NCBI GenBank assembly: GCA_013152945.1
Contig: JAADFL010000211.1
Span: 1 to 12,167, forward strand
DNA: 12,167 nt
Source of the DNA: Deltaproteobacteria bacterium
Lineage (GTDB): Bacteria > Myxococcota_A > JAADFL01
Reading direction: 5' to 3'
The notes under the pieces are model-generated. The model saw only the letters and a program-made list of their open reading frames with translations, made no database searches and was not told the DNA's origin. The position numbers and the translations under genes were made by a program. This document shows positions 1-6,787 of the stretch, in pieces (position 1 is the first letter of the stretch; the number at the start of each line of letters is the position of its first letter).

Positions 1-28
1 GCCCTCCCCACCCGGCCCTCCCCACCCA
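1..28. repeat. Two tandem copies of a C-rich 14-mer
   Basis: GCCCTCCCCACCCG (1-14) is followed directly by GCCCTCCCCACCCA (15-28), which matches at 13 of 14 positions. The array may continue beyond the left edge. No coding function is evident. Confidence 0.7.
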
Positions 29-75
29 GGTTGATTTTCAGGATGCCTAAAATGTGCTGTTATTTCATGAAGTAG

Positions 76-95
76 GGGCGGTTCGCGAGCCGCCC
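76..95. repeat. GC-rich inverted repeat
   Basis: GGGCGG (76-81) pairs perfectly with CCGCCC (90-95). The inner bases TTCGCGAG nearly continue the palindrome, with one G-T wobble. GTAGGGGCGG-type palindromes often occur as dispersed intergenic repeats, so this may be one copy of such a family. The copy number cannot be judged from one window. Confidence 0.55.
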
Positions 96-172
96 ATGCG
101 CGATCCAATCCAAATAATTTGTAATTTATCTCCCGGACCAGGCCGGCTTTCCACCGCCCTCATCCCCTTTTG

Positions 173-209
173 TCCCCCTCTCCCGCAAAGCGGGCGAGGG
201 GGATCTTTT
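173..209 (+). terminator. Probable rho-independent terminator or dispersed hairpin repeat
   Basis: The left arm 173-186 pairs with 190-203: 8 bp (TCCCCCTC with GAGGGGGA), one T/C mismatch, then 5 bp (CCCGC with GCGGG) closing an AAA loop. TCTTTT follows at 204-209. The weak U-tract suits termination of a plus-strand gene lying left of the window. It could equally be a copy of a repetitive intergenic hairpin. Confidence 0.5.
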
Positions 210-238
210 GGTACCAATAATACCGCAACCGCATGTTG

Positions 239-267
239 TTGACAGGACTGTTTTGTGATATTTCGTG
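239..267 (+). promoter_or_regulatory. Possible promoter for the lipoprotein/adhesin pair
   Basis: A perfect TTGACA lies at 239-244. At normal spacing the -10 is poor (near TTCGTG at 262-267), and the better AT match GATATT at 257-262 is too close. This is only a candidate. It is the last obvious sigma70-like element before the lipoprotein start at 316. Confidence 0.25.
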
Positions 268-315
268 AAATTACGGCAACCTATGAGCAAGGGTTGTTTC
301 AGAGGATGGATTTTC

Positions 316-981
316 ATGTTTCGCAAACTCGAATCATGGTTGGTCCCGATATTATTAATAGGCTTGCTTTCTTCATGTTCCCGGGAACGCGTTTCCACAA
401 AACCAGGCTTCGAGGATACCAGAGATGCCTTGACCGACCGGCAAGGCGATACCAAGGACATGTTCGAGTCCCGGGACGAAACAGTGAAAAGAGAAGGCAA
501 AGAAAGAGAACAGAACATCATTGAAACTTTGCAGGACGCAGGCGATAACAGCGATTTTCAGGAAGAACCCGGGAAAAGCGAAGTAATCGACGCTAAGGAC
601 GGCGAGTTTCCTTTTGATGCAGGCCGGCAGGATGAAGACCAGGTTCATGAAATCACTGAACAGATACAAGACAGGGAAAAGATTGAAAGAGATGCAGGCC
701 GTGCTGAAACGGAATCGTACATGGAAAACATTGACTATGGTAATGATATGCATGAGCAAGGAACTCCGGACACAGACTTTGCAAATGAGCAGGATAATGA
801 GCAAGATAATCAACCAAATCTTTCGACTACGTGGATGGTGCAAACCGTTTCAGGCGCGTCTACTATTTCATCCGAACATTTCAGGTGCAGGCTCGTGGCC
901 GGGGCTCCATTGCAGGCCTATTTACTGAAAAGCGAATCCTATTCCCTGTTACTGGGCATCGACCTGAAGCAAGCGAGATAA
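316..981 (+). CDS. Acidic outer-membrane-type lipoprotein, function unknown
   Basis: The protein has 221 residues. ATG 316 is preferred over the upstream GTG at 265 because AGAGGA (301-306) lies 9 nt before it and because it places a classical lipoprotein signal at the very N-terminus: basic MFRK, a hydrophobic stretch, and lipobox L18-S-S-C21. The residue after the Cys is Ser, so outer-membrane sorting is likely if the host uses the Lol rule. Residues about 35-165 are extremely rich in Asp, Glu, Gln and Lys and are probably disordered or helical. The last ~50 residues differ: they contain SGASTISSEHF, then AGAPLQAYLLKSESYSLLLG. This resembles the short beta-type 'SSENY...VGQP...SSSNYxLxxG' segment I recognise in exported proteins of environmental bacteria. 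It lies 15 nt upstream of the fibre-like protein, so cotranscription is likely. I do not recognise a named family; lipoprotein status is well supported and the function is unknown. Confidence 0.75.
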   Translation: MFRKLESWLVPILLIGLLSSCSRERVSTKPGFEDTRDALTDRQGDTKDMFESRDETVKREGKEREQNIIETLQDAGDNSDFQEEPGKSEVIDAKDGEFPFDAGRQDEDQVHEITEQIQDREKIERDAGRAETESYMENIDYGNDMHEQGTPDTDFANEQDNEQDNQPNLSTTWMVQTVSGASTISSEHFRCRLVAGAPLQAYLLKSESYSLLLGIDLKQAR

Positions 982-996
982 AAAGGAGGGCAAGGG

Positions 997-2454
997 ATGA
1001 GAAGCAGGAACACGGCCGATCTTTTGCTTTGGACAGCGGTTCTGCTAATAATGCCCTTGTACGCCCCACGGGCTGGTTCACCTACTCTCATCCCTGTTCA
1101 TGGATTTTTAACCGATTCGAACGGCAAGCCCATTGATGGGACGGTCGAAATCGTATTCTCCCTGTACGATGAGCTGAATGCGGATACGCCGCTTTGGACA
1201 GAGGAAAGGTCAGGCACATTTTCAGTGCAGGTGGATAAAGGCTATTTCAGTGCCTACCTTGGAGAGGTAACACCTATTTCCATGGATGATCTGCGTTCTG
1301 CAAAAGAACTCTACCTGGGAATACGCGTGGGAAGTGACAGGGAAATGGACAGGTTGAAACTGGGTTCCGTTCCCTATGCATTTTTTGCCGGGGAATGCGC
1401 GAAATTGGGCGACCTCGATCAAGACAGCGTCCAGAAAAGACTCGATTTCTCGTGCCCGGCATCAAAGGTGGTCACCGGATGGAATCCGGACCATGACGCT
1501 CCTTTATGCAATGACGCACCCGTTTCTCCAGACACTGCAACAAAGGCTTGGGTTCAGGGCCGGGGTTACGTCGATTACAATGCTGCAACCAGGTGTAACG
1601 GTGAAAATGTCTTCATGAACGGCGAGGGCGTATGCAAGAGCATTGACTTGTCCGACTTCGCCAGGTTCGAGCAAACGATAACCGCCAAGACTTGCATGGA
1701 GGGCCAGGCCCTGACCTTCAGGTCGGGTTACTGGGATTGCACGGACCTGGATTTCGCGCCCTTGTTCCACAATCACGACGACAGGTACTATACGAAGTCA
1801 CAGGTAGACCAAGCCATCTCTGGCAGGCAGGTGAGCTGGAACAAGCTTACTGACGTTCCACCCGGATTCCAGGACGGGCTGGACAACGACCAACTTGCAA
1901 ACATGACTTGCCAGGAGGGCCAGGCACTTGTTTACAGCAACAACACTTGGGTCTGCGGCCAGGGTTCTTTTCTCCATGGCGGAGGAACCCCGGGGTACAT
2001 TGCAAAATTTTCCGGGGACAACAGGACATTGGCAGGCTCATCCATTTACAACACCGGGGCCATGGTGGGAATCGGCACTACCAATCCACAAAAGATGCTG
2101 GATGTTTTGGGAGAAGTGAGAGCACAGGACATGTATATTACGGACAACGGCCAAGACACGAGTATAAAGAGAAATATCTATTTCAAGAAAGACCTGCTCT
2201 ACAGCAATGAAAAAAGTACTTCCTGCACTGCCTCCGTAAACTGTTTTGCCACAGCCCATTGTGATGACGCAAATGATCTGCCTATTTCCGGTGGCTGCTA
2301 TTTCCCAAACGGATCAGCCATGAGCGCCCACGTCGCCGTGTCCATGCCTGTATCCTGGGACAGCACCAATGATTCTGCCGGATGGTCATGCGGGGGCGGG
2401 AGCCTGGGGGTCAACTCGACTCTAACTGCGATAATTTACTGTATACAGAGATAA
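997..2454 (+). CDS. Secreted tail-fibre-like surface protein with Cys-bracketed repeats
   Basis: The protein has 485 residues. The start is fixed by AAGGAGGG (983-990), 6 nt before ATG. Residues 1 to about 27 are a signal peptide. Residues about 30-130 form an N-terminal beta-type domain (IPVHGFLTDSNGKPIDG, then LYLGIRVGSD and LGSVPYAFFAG), a pattern found at the start of many secreted fibre proteins. Cys-bracketed segments follow: C154-C171, C200-C213, C233-C248 and C305-C320. The last two share C-x-EGQAL-x(6)-W-x-C. Between them are NHDDRYYTKSQVDQAI (259-274), a phage tail-fibre-style motif, and WNKLTDVPPGFQDGLDNDQL (281-300), a common fibre repeat unit. Residues 331-372 (GTPGYIAKFSG and VGIGTTNPQKMLDVLG) resemble trimeric fibre stalks. 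The C-terminal 80 residues are Cys-rich (HCDD, GGCYFP, GWSC, IIYC). It is probably an exported, possibly trimeric, disulfide-stabilised adhesin. No phage genes surround it. The ligand is unknown. Confidence 0.75.
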   Translation: MRSRNTADLLLWTAVLLIMPLYAPRAGSPTLIPVHGFLTDSNGKPIDGTVEIVFSLYDELNADTPLWTEERSGTFSVQVDKGYFSAYLGEVTPISMDDLRSAKELYLGIRVGSDREMDRLKLGSVPYAFFAGECAKLGDLDQDSVQKRLDFSCPASKVVTGWNPDHDAPLCNDAPVSPDTATKAWVQGRGYVDYNAATRCNGENVFMNGEGVCKSIDLSDFARFEQTITAKTCMEGQALTFRSGYWDCTDLDFAPLFHNHDDRYYTKSQVDQAISGRQVSWNKLTDVPPGFQDGLDNDQLANMTCQEGQALVYSNNTWVCGQGSFLHGGGTPGYIAKFSGDNRTLAGSSIYNTGAMVGIGTTNPQKMLDVLGEVRAQDMYITDNGQDTSIKRNIYFKKDLLYSNEKSTSCTASVNCFATAHCDDANDLPISGGCYFPNGSAMSAHVAVSMPVSWDSTNDSAGWSCGGGSLGVNSTLTAIIYCIQR

Positions 2455-2491
2455 AAAAAACAAAGATAATAAATTGTTATCCAGCGTTTCC

Positions 2492-2520
2492 TTGACACGA
2501 AAAAATTCGGATGCTAGCGT
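2492..2520 (+). promoter_or_regulatory. Candidate sigma70 promoter before the coiled-coil/TM protein
   Basis: A perfect -35 TTGACA (2492-2497) is followed by a 17-nt spacer and TAGCGT (2515-2520). TG-C immediately precedes the -10, giving an extended -10 form. The -10 itself matches consensus at only 3 of 6 bases. A start near 2527 would leave a short leader before ATG 2559. This suggests that the 2559-5031 genes can be transcribed separately from the adhesin pair. Confidence 0.4.
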
Positions 2521-2558
2521 GCATTCAACCTTGAAAAACTGCGGGAGGTCAATGACCC

Positions 2559-3302
2559 ATGGTTGTATTGAAACGAATGTTGTTCTTGTCGATATGTACT
2601 ATTGCTATCATGCCTTCGATTCCTGCCCAGGGCAGGGTTTCCCTGGAAATATTTGCAATGAAGCCCAACAAGTTCGCAGAAAAGAGCTTGTACGATCGGC
2701 TTACGTGGGACAAGAAACTTAAATTGAGCGACCGGGCGATAACAGCCTTTAAGAATGTTTACCCCGACAACAGGCTGCTTCCCGAAAAACTCAAGACCTA
2801 CCCTGTTATAGAAGTAACCGGGGTGGATCAATTCCTGAAGGCATACACATCCGCCAAGGGATGGTTTAATCCGACAATGAAAATTTTTACAAAGGTGGCG
2901 AAAGATAATTTGATTGATCCTCCAAAAAAGGTAATCAGACTGGGCTTCAATGAATCTTCCGTTCCCTTGATTGCACAGGAAATAGATCGAATAGACCGTG
3001 TGCTCGACCACCTGACAGGTATTTTGGACAAGAAACTCGATGCATTCAACCAAACAGCCAAGAATGTTCAGGCCAGGCTCCAGGTATTCAATGATGACCT
3101 TGTAAAGGAAAGGCAGGTCAGAAAAGACGCGGATAATAAGCTGTCGAGTTCGGCCGCACTTTATGCGATATTGTCCGGAGGCCTTGCCGTCATCGTTTTA
3201 CTCGGTCTATTCTTTCAGGCCCAGGCCAGGAAAAAATCAGAGGCCATGCTCAAGGCCCAGTTGGAAAAAGGCAGTGAACCGAGTTCATACCTGAAGCTCT
3301 GA
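2559..3302 (+). CDS. Exported coiled-coil protein with C-terminal membrane anchor, unknown function
   Basis: The protein has 247 residues. GGGAGG (2543-2548) lies 10 nt before ATG 2559; a later in-frame ATG at 2577 would keep the same signal sequence. Residues 1 to about 25 form a signal peptide (MLFLSICTIAIMPS, then Ala-Gln-Gly). Residues about 26-135 form a soluble domain I do not recognise, with a Lys-rich segment and YPVIEVTGVDQFLKAY (81-96). Residues about 137-195 are strongly heptad-like and charged, probably a coiled coil. Residues about 199-221 are one membrane helix (YAILSGGLAVIVLLGLFF), followed by a basic tail (QARKK). The predicted topology is extracytoplasmic N-domain and coiled coil, then an inner-membrane anchor with a short cytoplasmic tail. 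Only 28 nt separate it from the permease gene, so a shared transcript and possibly a shared complex are inferred. No catalytic motif is visible. Confidence 0.7.
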   Translation: MVVLKRMLFLSICTIAIMPSIPAQGRVSLEIFAMKPNKFAEKSLYDRLTWDKKLKLSDRAITAFKNVYPDNRLLPEKLKTYPVIEVTGVDQFLKAYTSAKGWFNPTMKIFTKVAKDNLIDPPKKVIRLGFNESSVPLIAQEIDRIDRVLDHLTGILDKKLDAFNQTAKNVQARLQVFNDDLVKERQVRKDADNKLSSSAALYAILSGGLAVIVLLGLFFQAQARKKSEAMLKAQLEKGSEPSSYLKL

Positions 3303-3330
3303 TCGCTCTTGAGCCGGGCTTGAACCCTAC

Positions 3331-5031
3331 ATGAGCGAGACCCTCTCCTTACTGAAGCCAAAGATCAAATCCGCTTCCAGACACCTTCAAATAGGCAAGC
3401 TCGCTGCCGTGGTAAGAAACATGGTATTCCTTTCGATCGGGGCCGGATTTTGGGCTGCTACCTTTATGCTCACAAAGTGGTTCATCGGGCTGACCAGGGG
3501 TGAGGCCGCACTTGTCGGCCTGGCGGACGTGCTGGTTGAAAAGCTGTTGGCCCTGACGTTCCTGGTCTTTCTGGCCATACTCCTGTTTTCGAACGTGATA
3601 ACCGCCTTTTCAACAATCTTCCTGTCTGACGACCTGGAACTCGTGGGCCAGTTGCCTGTATCGACCATGGGCATGTTCTCGGCCCGTTTCATTGAAACCG
3701 TGTTCTCTTCATCCTGGATGGTCATCCTGTTCGGTTCCCCGGTTTTCATTGCTTGCGGGGTTGCGTACTCTTCGCCCCTTACATACTATGCCTGGGCATG
3801 CATTGCCCTTTTCCTGTTCATATTGATTCCCGCAGGAATCGGGGTGATGTTGTCTTTGATCCTGGCCGCATATTTCCCTGCAAGGCGCACGCACGCACTC
3901 TTGCTTGTCGTATCCGTGGCGGTATTGGTAGTGCTCTTTTTGCTTTTCAGATTCCTGGAACCGGAAAAGCTTATCGATCCTGCATCCGGTTTCAGGGGGC
4001 TGGGCGAATTCCTTCACTCGTTCCAAAGTCCCAACCAATCCTGGCTTCCTTCGTACTGGGCCGCGGAAACACTTTTCCCCAGATTACGAGGAGAGACGGG
4101 CCGTTCCTGGTCTTACCTTGCGGCCCTGGCCGGATGGGCCGCCGGTGTAACTCTTTGTACGAATCTACTTGCACGGGCACTCTATAAAAAGGGATTGTCC
4201 AAGACAAAAGAAGGAAACAGGTCCCGTCCCTTTGCCTCTTTTTTCGTGGATACTGCAGCACGGTCGGCCGCTCGGTTGACACCGCGTATTTTTAGGCCGA
4301 TTGCACGCAAAGACGTGAAAACCTTTTTCAGGGATGCAAGCCAATGGTCCCAGGTATTGCTCCTCGGGGCTCTCATCGCCATCTATATATTCAACTTCAA
4401 GAGTTTCAAGGCAGTGAAGATATCCGGCATGCTCGGAGACTACTTCCTGTATTTCCTCAACCTGGGGCTGGGCGGCTTTGTGATTGCAGCCGTGGCGGTG
4501 CGATTCGTGTATCCATCGATCAGTCTCGAAGGCAAGGCCTTTTGGGTCATCAAGACGGCTCCAATCAGGCTGAATACCTTTCTTCGGGGCAAGCTGTTCA
4601 TCTCCATTTTACCTCTCGTCGCACTCGGCGCCGGCTTAAGTCTCGGATCAGGATTGATGCTTGAACTGAACCCGGTGCTGTTCGTATTTTCCATGATCAG
4701 CTCGGTGGCACTCGCCACGTCACTGACCGTTCTGGCCGTGGGCATAGGGGCGATGTACCCGGCGTTCGATGCTGAAAACGCAGCCAAGGTGGCTGGAAGT
4801 TTCGGCGGCGTGGTGTACATGATCCTGGCCGGCGGGTACTTGGTCTTGTTCATCGCAGGCCAGGTGCTGTTCGTGCCTGCTCTTTGTTTATATTTCGAGA
4901 AAGGTGACACTTCCATGCTCCTTGCAGACGGGCTCAAAACAGCCATAGGGATCTGCATGATGCTCCTCAGCCTGGCTCTTTCACTGACCCTGCCGATGAA
5001 GCTTGGAATCAAGAAGCTTCATGCTTCTTGA
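3331..5031 (+). CDS. Large polytopic ABC-exporter-type permease (ABC_tran_2-like)
   Basis: The protein has 566 residues and about 12 hydrophobic segments, roughly at 29-49, 68-96, 122-145, 152-178, 186-207, 262-280, 341-355, 371-392, 423-445, 449-473, 490-515 and 532-555. It looks like two halves joined by a charged linker at about 283-330. Sequence hallmarks of the 'putative ABC transporter permease subunit' family (I recall Pfam ABC_tran_2) are visible: RKDVKTFFRDASQWSQ (326-341), SLEGKAFWVIKTAPI (398-412) and FPARRTH (182-188). Such permeases usually pair with a separate ATPase encoded alongside. Here no Walker-motif gene lies on either side. ATG 3331 is the first start after the in-frame stop at 3310; its ribosome site is weak, which suggests translational coupling to the preceding gene. 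The substrate is unknown. Confidence 0.75.
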   Translation: MSETLSLLKPKIKSASRHLQIGKLAAVVRNMVFLSIGAGFWAATFMLTKWFIGLTRGEAALVGLADVLVEKLLALTFLVFLAILLFSNVITAFSTIFLSDDLELVGQLPVSTMGMFSARFIETVFSSSWMVILFGSPVFIACGVAYSSPLTYYAWACIALFLFILIPAGIGVMLSLILAAYFPARRTHALLLVVSVAVLVVLFLLFRFLEPEKLIDPASGFRGLGEFLHSFQSPNQSWLPSYWAAETLFPRLRGETGRSWSYLAALAGWAAGVTLCTNLLARALYKKGLSKTKEGNRSRPFASFFVDTAARSAARLTPRIFRPIARKDVKTFFRDASQWSQVLLLGALIAIYIFNFKSFKAVKISGMLGDYFLYFLNLGLGGFVIAAVAVRFVYPSISLEGKAFWVIKTAPIRLNTFLRGKLFISILPLVALGAGLSLGSGLMLELNPVLFVFSMISSVALATSLTVLAVGIGAMYPAFDAENAAKVAGSFGGVVYMILAGGYLVLFIAGQVLFVPALCLYFEKGDTSMLLADGLKTAIGICMMLLSLALSLTLPMKLGIKKLHAS

Positions 5032-5032
5032 T
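5008..5032 (+). terminator. Stem-loop across the permease stop codon
   Basis: ATCAAGAAGC (5008-5017) and GCTTCTTGAT (5023-5032) are perfectly complementary with a 5-nt loop, and the TGA stop (5029-5031) lies in the 3' arm. No U-tract follows directly; five T occur only at 5048-5052. It may stabilise the mRNA end or act as a weak terminator. Confidence 0.4.
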
Positions 5033-5271
5033 GGACTTGGAATGACCTTTTTCGCATGGTATCGACGATTTTGAAACCCCGCGGGCTTGAAACAAGGTTC
5101 TTTGGGCATGGTAAATCACCGCGCCTTACCCGCGGGCCGGCCTTGAACAACGGTCCCACCTGCCCCACATCCTAAGGTCAATAGCGAAGAGTTACAGAGG
5201 AGCTTTCCAAATCAAGAAAAAGCTTCAGGCAAGAAATTCACAAGAAATTCAATAATTCTGTGCTGATTGGA
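5032..5271. other. Convergent gene-free region between permease and gdhA
   Basis: No coding frame is supported in these 240 bases. CCCGCGGG occurs twice (5078-5085 and 5129-5136), each followed by a TTGAA-ACAA-like stretch. CAAGAAATTCA is directly repeated in tandem. No strong terminator for gdhA is visible on the minus strand. Confidence 0.55.
5230..5251. repeat. Perfect 11-bp tandem duplication
   Basis: CAAGAAATTCA is present at 5230-5240 and again at 5241-5251 without change. It lies just downstream of the gdhA stop, on the minus-strand transcript side. It is probably a small replication slippage event. Confidence 0.7.
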
Positions 5272-6522
5272 TCAAACCCAGCCCCTAAGCTTCATGGCTT
5301 CCGCCACGCGGGCGACTGCCACCAGGTATGCTCCAATCCTGTTGTTCACCGAGTGCTTCTCCGCAGCTTCGTGGACCGCATGGAAGGCTGCGGTCATCTT
5401 CTGATCCAGTCTCTTATGAACTTCGTCGATTTCCCAGTAAAAGTTCGCATTGTTCTGAACCTGCTCGAAGTAACTCACTGTTACGCCGCCAGCGTTGCAC
5501 AGAAAATCCGGAATGACGTACACGCCGTTCTTGTACAGGATCTCGTCGGCTTCAGGCGTAGTGGGGCCGTTCGCCAACTCTGCAACACACTTGGCCTTTA
5601 TATTACCTGCATTCTCCTTGGTAATAACGTTCTCGAGGGCTGACGGAACAAGCAGGTCCACGTCAAGTTCCAGTATCTTCTCGTTGTCTATCGGCTCCGA
5701 GCCGGGGAAGCCCACAACCGAGCCGGTCTCTTGCTTGTGCTTCAAAACCGCTGCCGGATCGAGTCCGTCCTTCTTGTATATTCCACCCTTGGAATCGCTC
5801 ACAGCCACGGTGGTGATGCCGTACAACTCCTTGCCCAGTACGGCTGCAAAGGAACCGGCATTACCGTACCCCTGTATGGCCGCCGTTGCCTTCGAGAGGT
5901 CCACGCCCTTGACCTTGGCCCATTCACGCACGGTTATCAAGCCGCCTCTTGCAGTGGCGTCTCCACGGCCCTGGCTTCCGCCTACAGGCAGGGGCTTTCC
6001 GGTTATCACGCCGGGAGCATTGTACCCCCTGATTACATAGAACTCGTCCGACATCCAGGCCATGATCTGTGGAGTGGTGTACACATCGGGCGCAGGCACG
6101 TCCTTTTCAGGACCTATGAACTGGTTGACCGCACGGATCCATCCACGTGCAAGGCGCTCCTTTTCGCCGTCGCTAAGCTCCTTGGGGTTGCAGATTATTC
6201 CGCCCTTGCCGCCGCCAAGGGGAATGTCCACAACGGACGTCTTCCATGTCATCCATGCGGCCAAGGCCCTGACCGTGTCCAGCGTCTCGTTCGGATGCCA
6301 CCTCAAACCGCCCTTTGTCGGTCCCCTGGCATCGTTGTATTGCACCCTGAAGCCCCTGAACACCTTGGTTGTGCCGTCATCCATCTTGACCGGAATAGTT
6401 ATGGCAAGTTCCCGCTTCGGCCAACGCAACATTTCATGTGTGGCCTCGTCCAACTTGAGTATCTCCGCCGCCTGTGCCAACTGCCTCTGGGCAATCTCGA
6501 ATGGATTTAACGAACCAGACAT
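5272..6522 (-). CDS. gdhA: Glutamate dehydrogenase (Glu/Leu/Phe/Val dehydrogenase family)
   Basis: The protein has 416 residues, full length for the roughly 415-420-residue hexameric class. It interconverts glutamate and 2-oxoglutarate plus ammonium in the cytoplasm, using a nicotinamide cofactor. The N-terminal substrate domain holds [13 protein letters not shown] (K70, substrate binding), K94, GGGKGG (K106, catalytic lysine) and APD (D146). The Rossmann domain holds GYGNAG (218-223), with D243 at the end of the next strand in VSDSKGGIY. An acidic residue there favours NAD(H) or dual use over strict NADPH. S350 in VTVSYFE matches the substrate serine of the family. The overall sequence, including [16 protein letters not shown] (171-186), resembles the archaeal/thermophile-type GDH group. 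AGGAGG (complement of 6530-6535), 7 nt before ATG, fixes the start. It is divergently transcribed from the GH57 gene. Confidence 0.95.
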   Translation of the reverse strand: MSGSLNPFEIAQRQLAQAAEILKLDEATHEMLRWPKRELAITIPVKMDDGTTKVFRGFRVQYNDARGPTKGGLRWHPNETLDTVRALAAWMTWKTSVVDIPLGGGKGGIICNPKELSDGEKERLARGWIRAVNQFIGPEKDVPAPDVYTTPQIMAWMSDEFYVIRGYNAPGVITGKPLPVGGSQGRGDATARGGLITVREWAKVKGVDLSKATAAIQGYGNAGSFAAVLGKELYGITTVAVSDSKGGIYKKDGLDPAAVLKHKQETGSVVGFPGSEPIDNEKILELDVDLLVPSALENVITKENAGNIKAKCVAELANGPTTPEADEILYKNGVYVIPDFLCNAGGVTVSYFEQVQNNANFYWEIDEVHKRLDQKMTAAFHAVHEAAEKHSVNNRIGAYLVAVARVAEAMKLRGWV

Positions 6523-6701
6523 ATTCTTTCCTCCTTTTTTACCGCCTGTCAGCGATTAATTAAGTTTATCTTTTTTAATCAAAGAGCATTACAACCAGTG
6601 CCCTGCCTCTCTATATTTAGAAAAAGTCTCTGTCAAGAAAGAACAGGAGATTTCGGCCCATTGAAAAACAAGATAGCCAAAAACCGCTGTTCAGCGCGGC
6701 C

Positions 6702-6729
6702 TTGCCAAACTCTTCCCCGGTATTGTAAT
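6702..6729 (+). promoter_or_regulatory. Candidate sigma70 promoter for GH57-galT
   Basis: TTGCCA (6702-6707; 5 of 6 matches to the -35) is separated by 16 nt from TGTAAT (6724-6729; 5 of 6 matches to the -10). The -10 lies inside the first copy of the 17-bp tandem repeat. A start near 6736 gives a leader of about 50 nt before the TTG start at 6788. Confidence 0.45.
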
Positions 6730-6773
6730 AGGCGGGGTATCGTAATAGGCGGACGCTGTATATTGACAGGCGG
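6719..6773 (+). repeat. Tandem 17-bp repeat in the GH57 promoter/leader
   Basis: GGTATTGTAATAGGCGG (6719-6735) is followed directly by GGTATCGTAATAGGCGG (6736-6752), matching at 16 of 17. A degenerate third copy, TGTATATTGACAGGCGG (6757-6773), matches the first at about 12 of 17 and ends in the same AGGCGG. The array overlaps the candidate -10 and ends 2 nt before the Shine-Dalgarno sequence, so it could bind a regulator or shape the leader RNA. Confidence 0.6.
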
Positions 6774-6787
6774 ATGGAGGATGTATC

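Larger units (their letters stand above)
1..315. other. Left intergenic region, no gene recognised
   Basis: No reading frame here has coding character with a ribosome binding site. The stretch holds the C-rich tandem repeat at the edge, a GC-rich inverted repeat (76-95), a terminator-like hairpin (173-209) and a possible -35 box (TTGACA, 239-244) ahead of the lipoprotein gene. The minus-strand frame at 126-521 crosses the hairpin and opposes the lipoprotein gene, so I read it as a shadow. Confidence 0.6.
6542..6773. repeat. Inverted 10-mer TGACAGGCGG flanking the divergent promoter region
   Basis: TGACAGGCGG occurs on the plus strand at 6764-6773, before the GH57 ribosome site, and on the minus strand at 6542-6551, before the gdhA ribosome site. 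The two copies therefore occupy equivalent leader positions of the two divergent genes, 14 and 19 nt from the start codons. Whether this is an operator pair or chance cannot be told from one region. Confidence 0.5.

Noticed and set aside
126-843. Minus-strand open frames opposite the lipoprotein gene
   Set aside because: They have no convincing ribosome site and overlap the lipoprotein gene, which has a lipobox and a good Shine-Dalgarno. One of them runs through the terminator-like hairpin.
2439-2448. CTGTATACAG palindrome followed by an A-run at the adhesin gene end as a terminator
   Set aside because: On the coding strand the run is A, not T, and the palindrome leaves no room for a loop, so it does not fit a terminator for the plus-strand gene.
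1504-2454. Prophage or tailocin remnant, suggested by tail-fibre-like motifs
   Set aside because: The protein has a signal peptide and lies in an envelope-type context. No baseplate, tail, capsid, lysis or integrase gene is in the window.
2474-2722. 82-codon plus-strand frame starting before the coiled-coil protein
   Set aside because: It overlaps the signal-peptide-bearing gene in another frame, its start lies upstream of the best ribosome site, and the protein has no recognisable features.
5260-6559. Long plus-strand frames opposite gdhA
   Set aside because: The minus strand encodes an intact, motif-complete glutamate dehydrogenase. The opposite frames are composition-driven shadows without family features.
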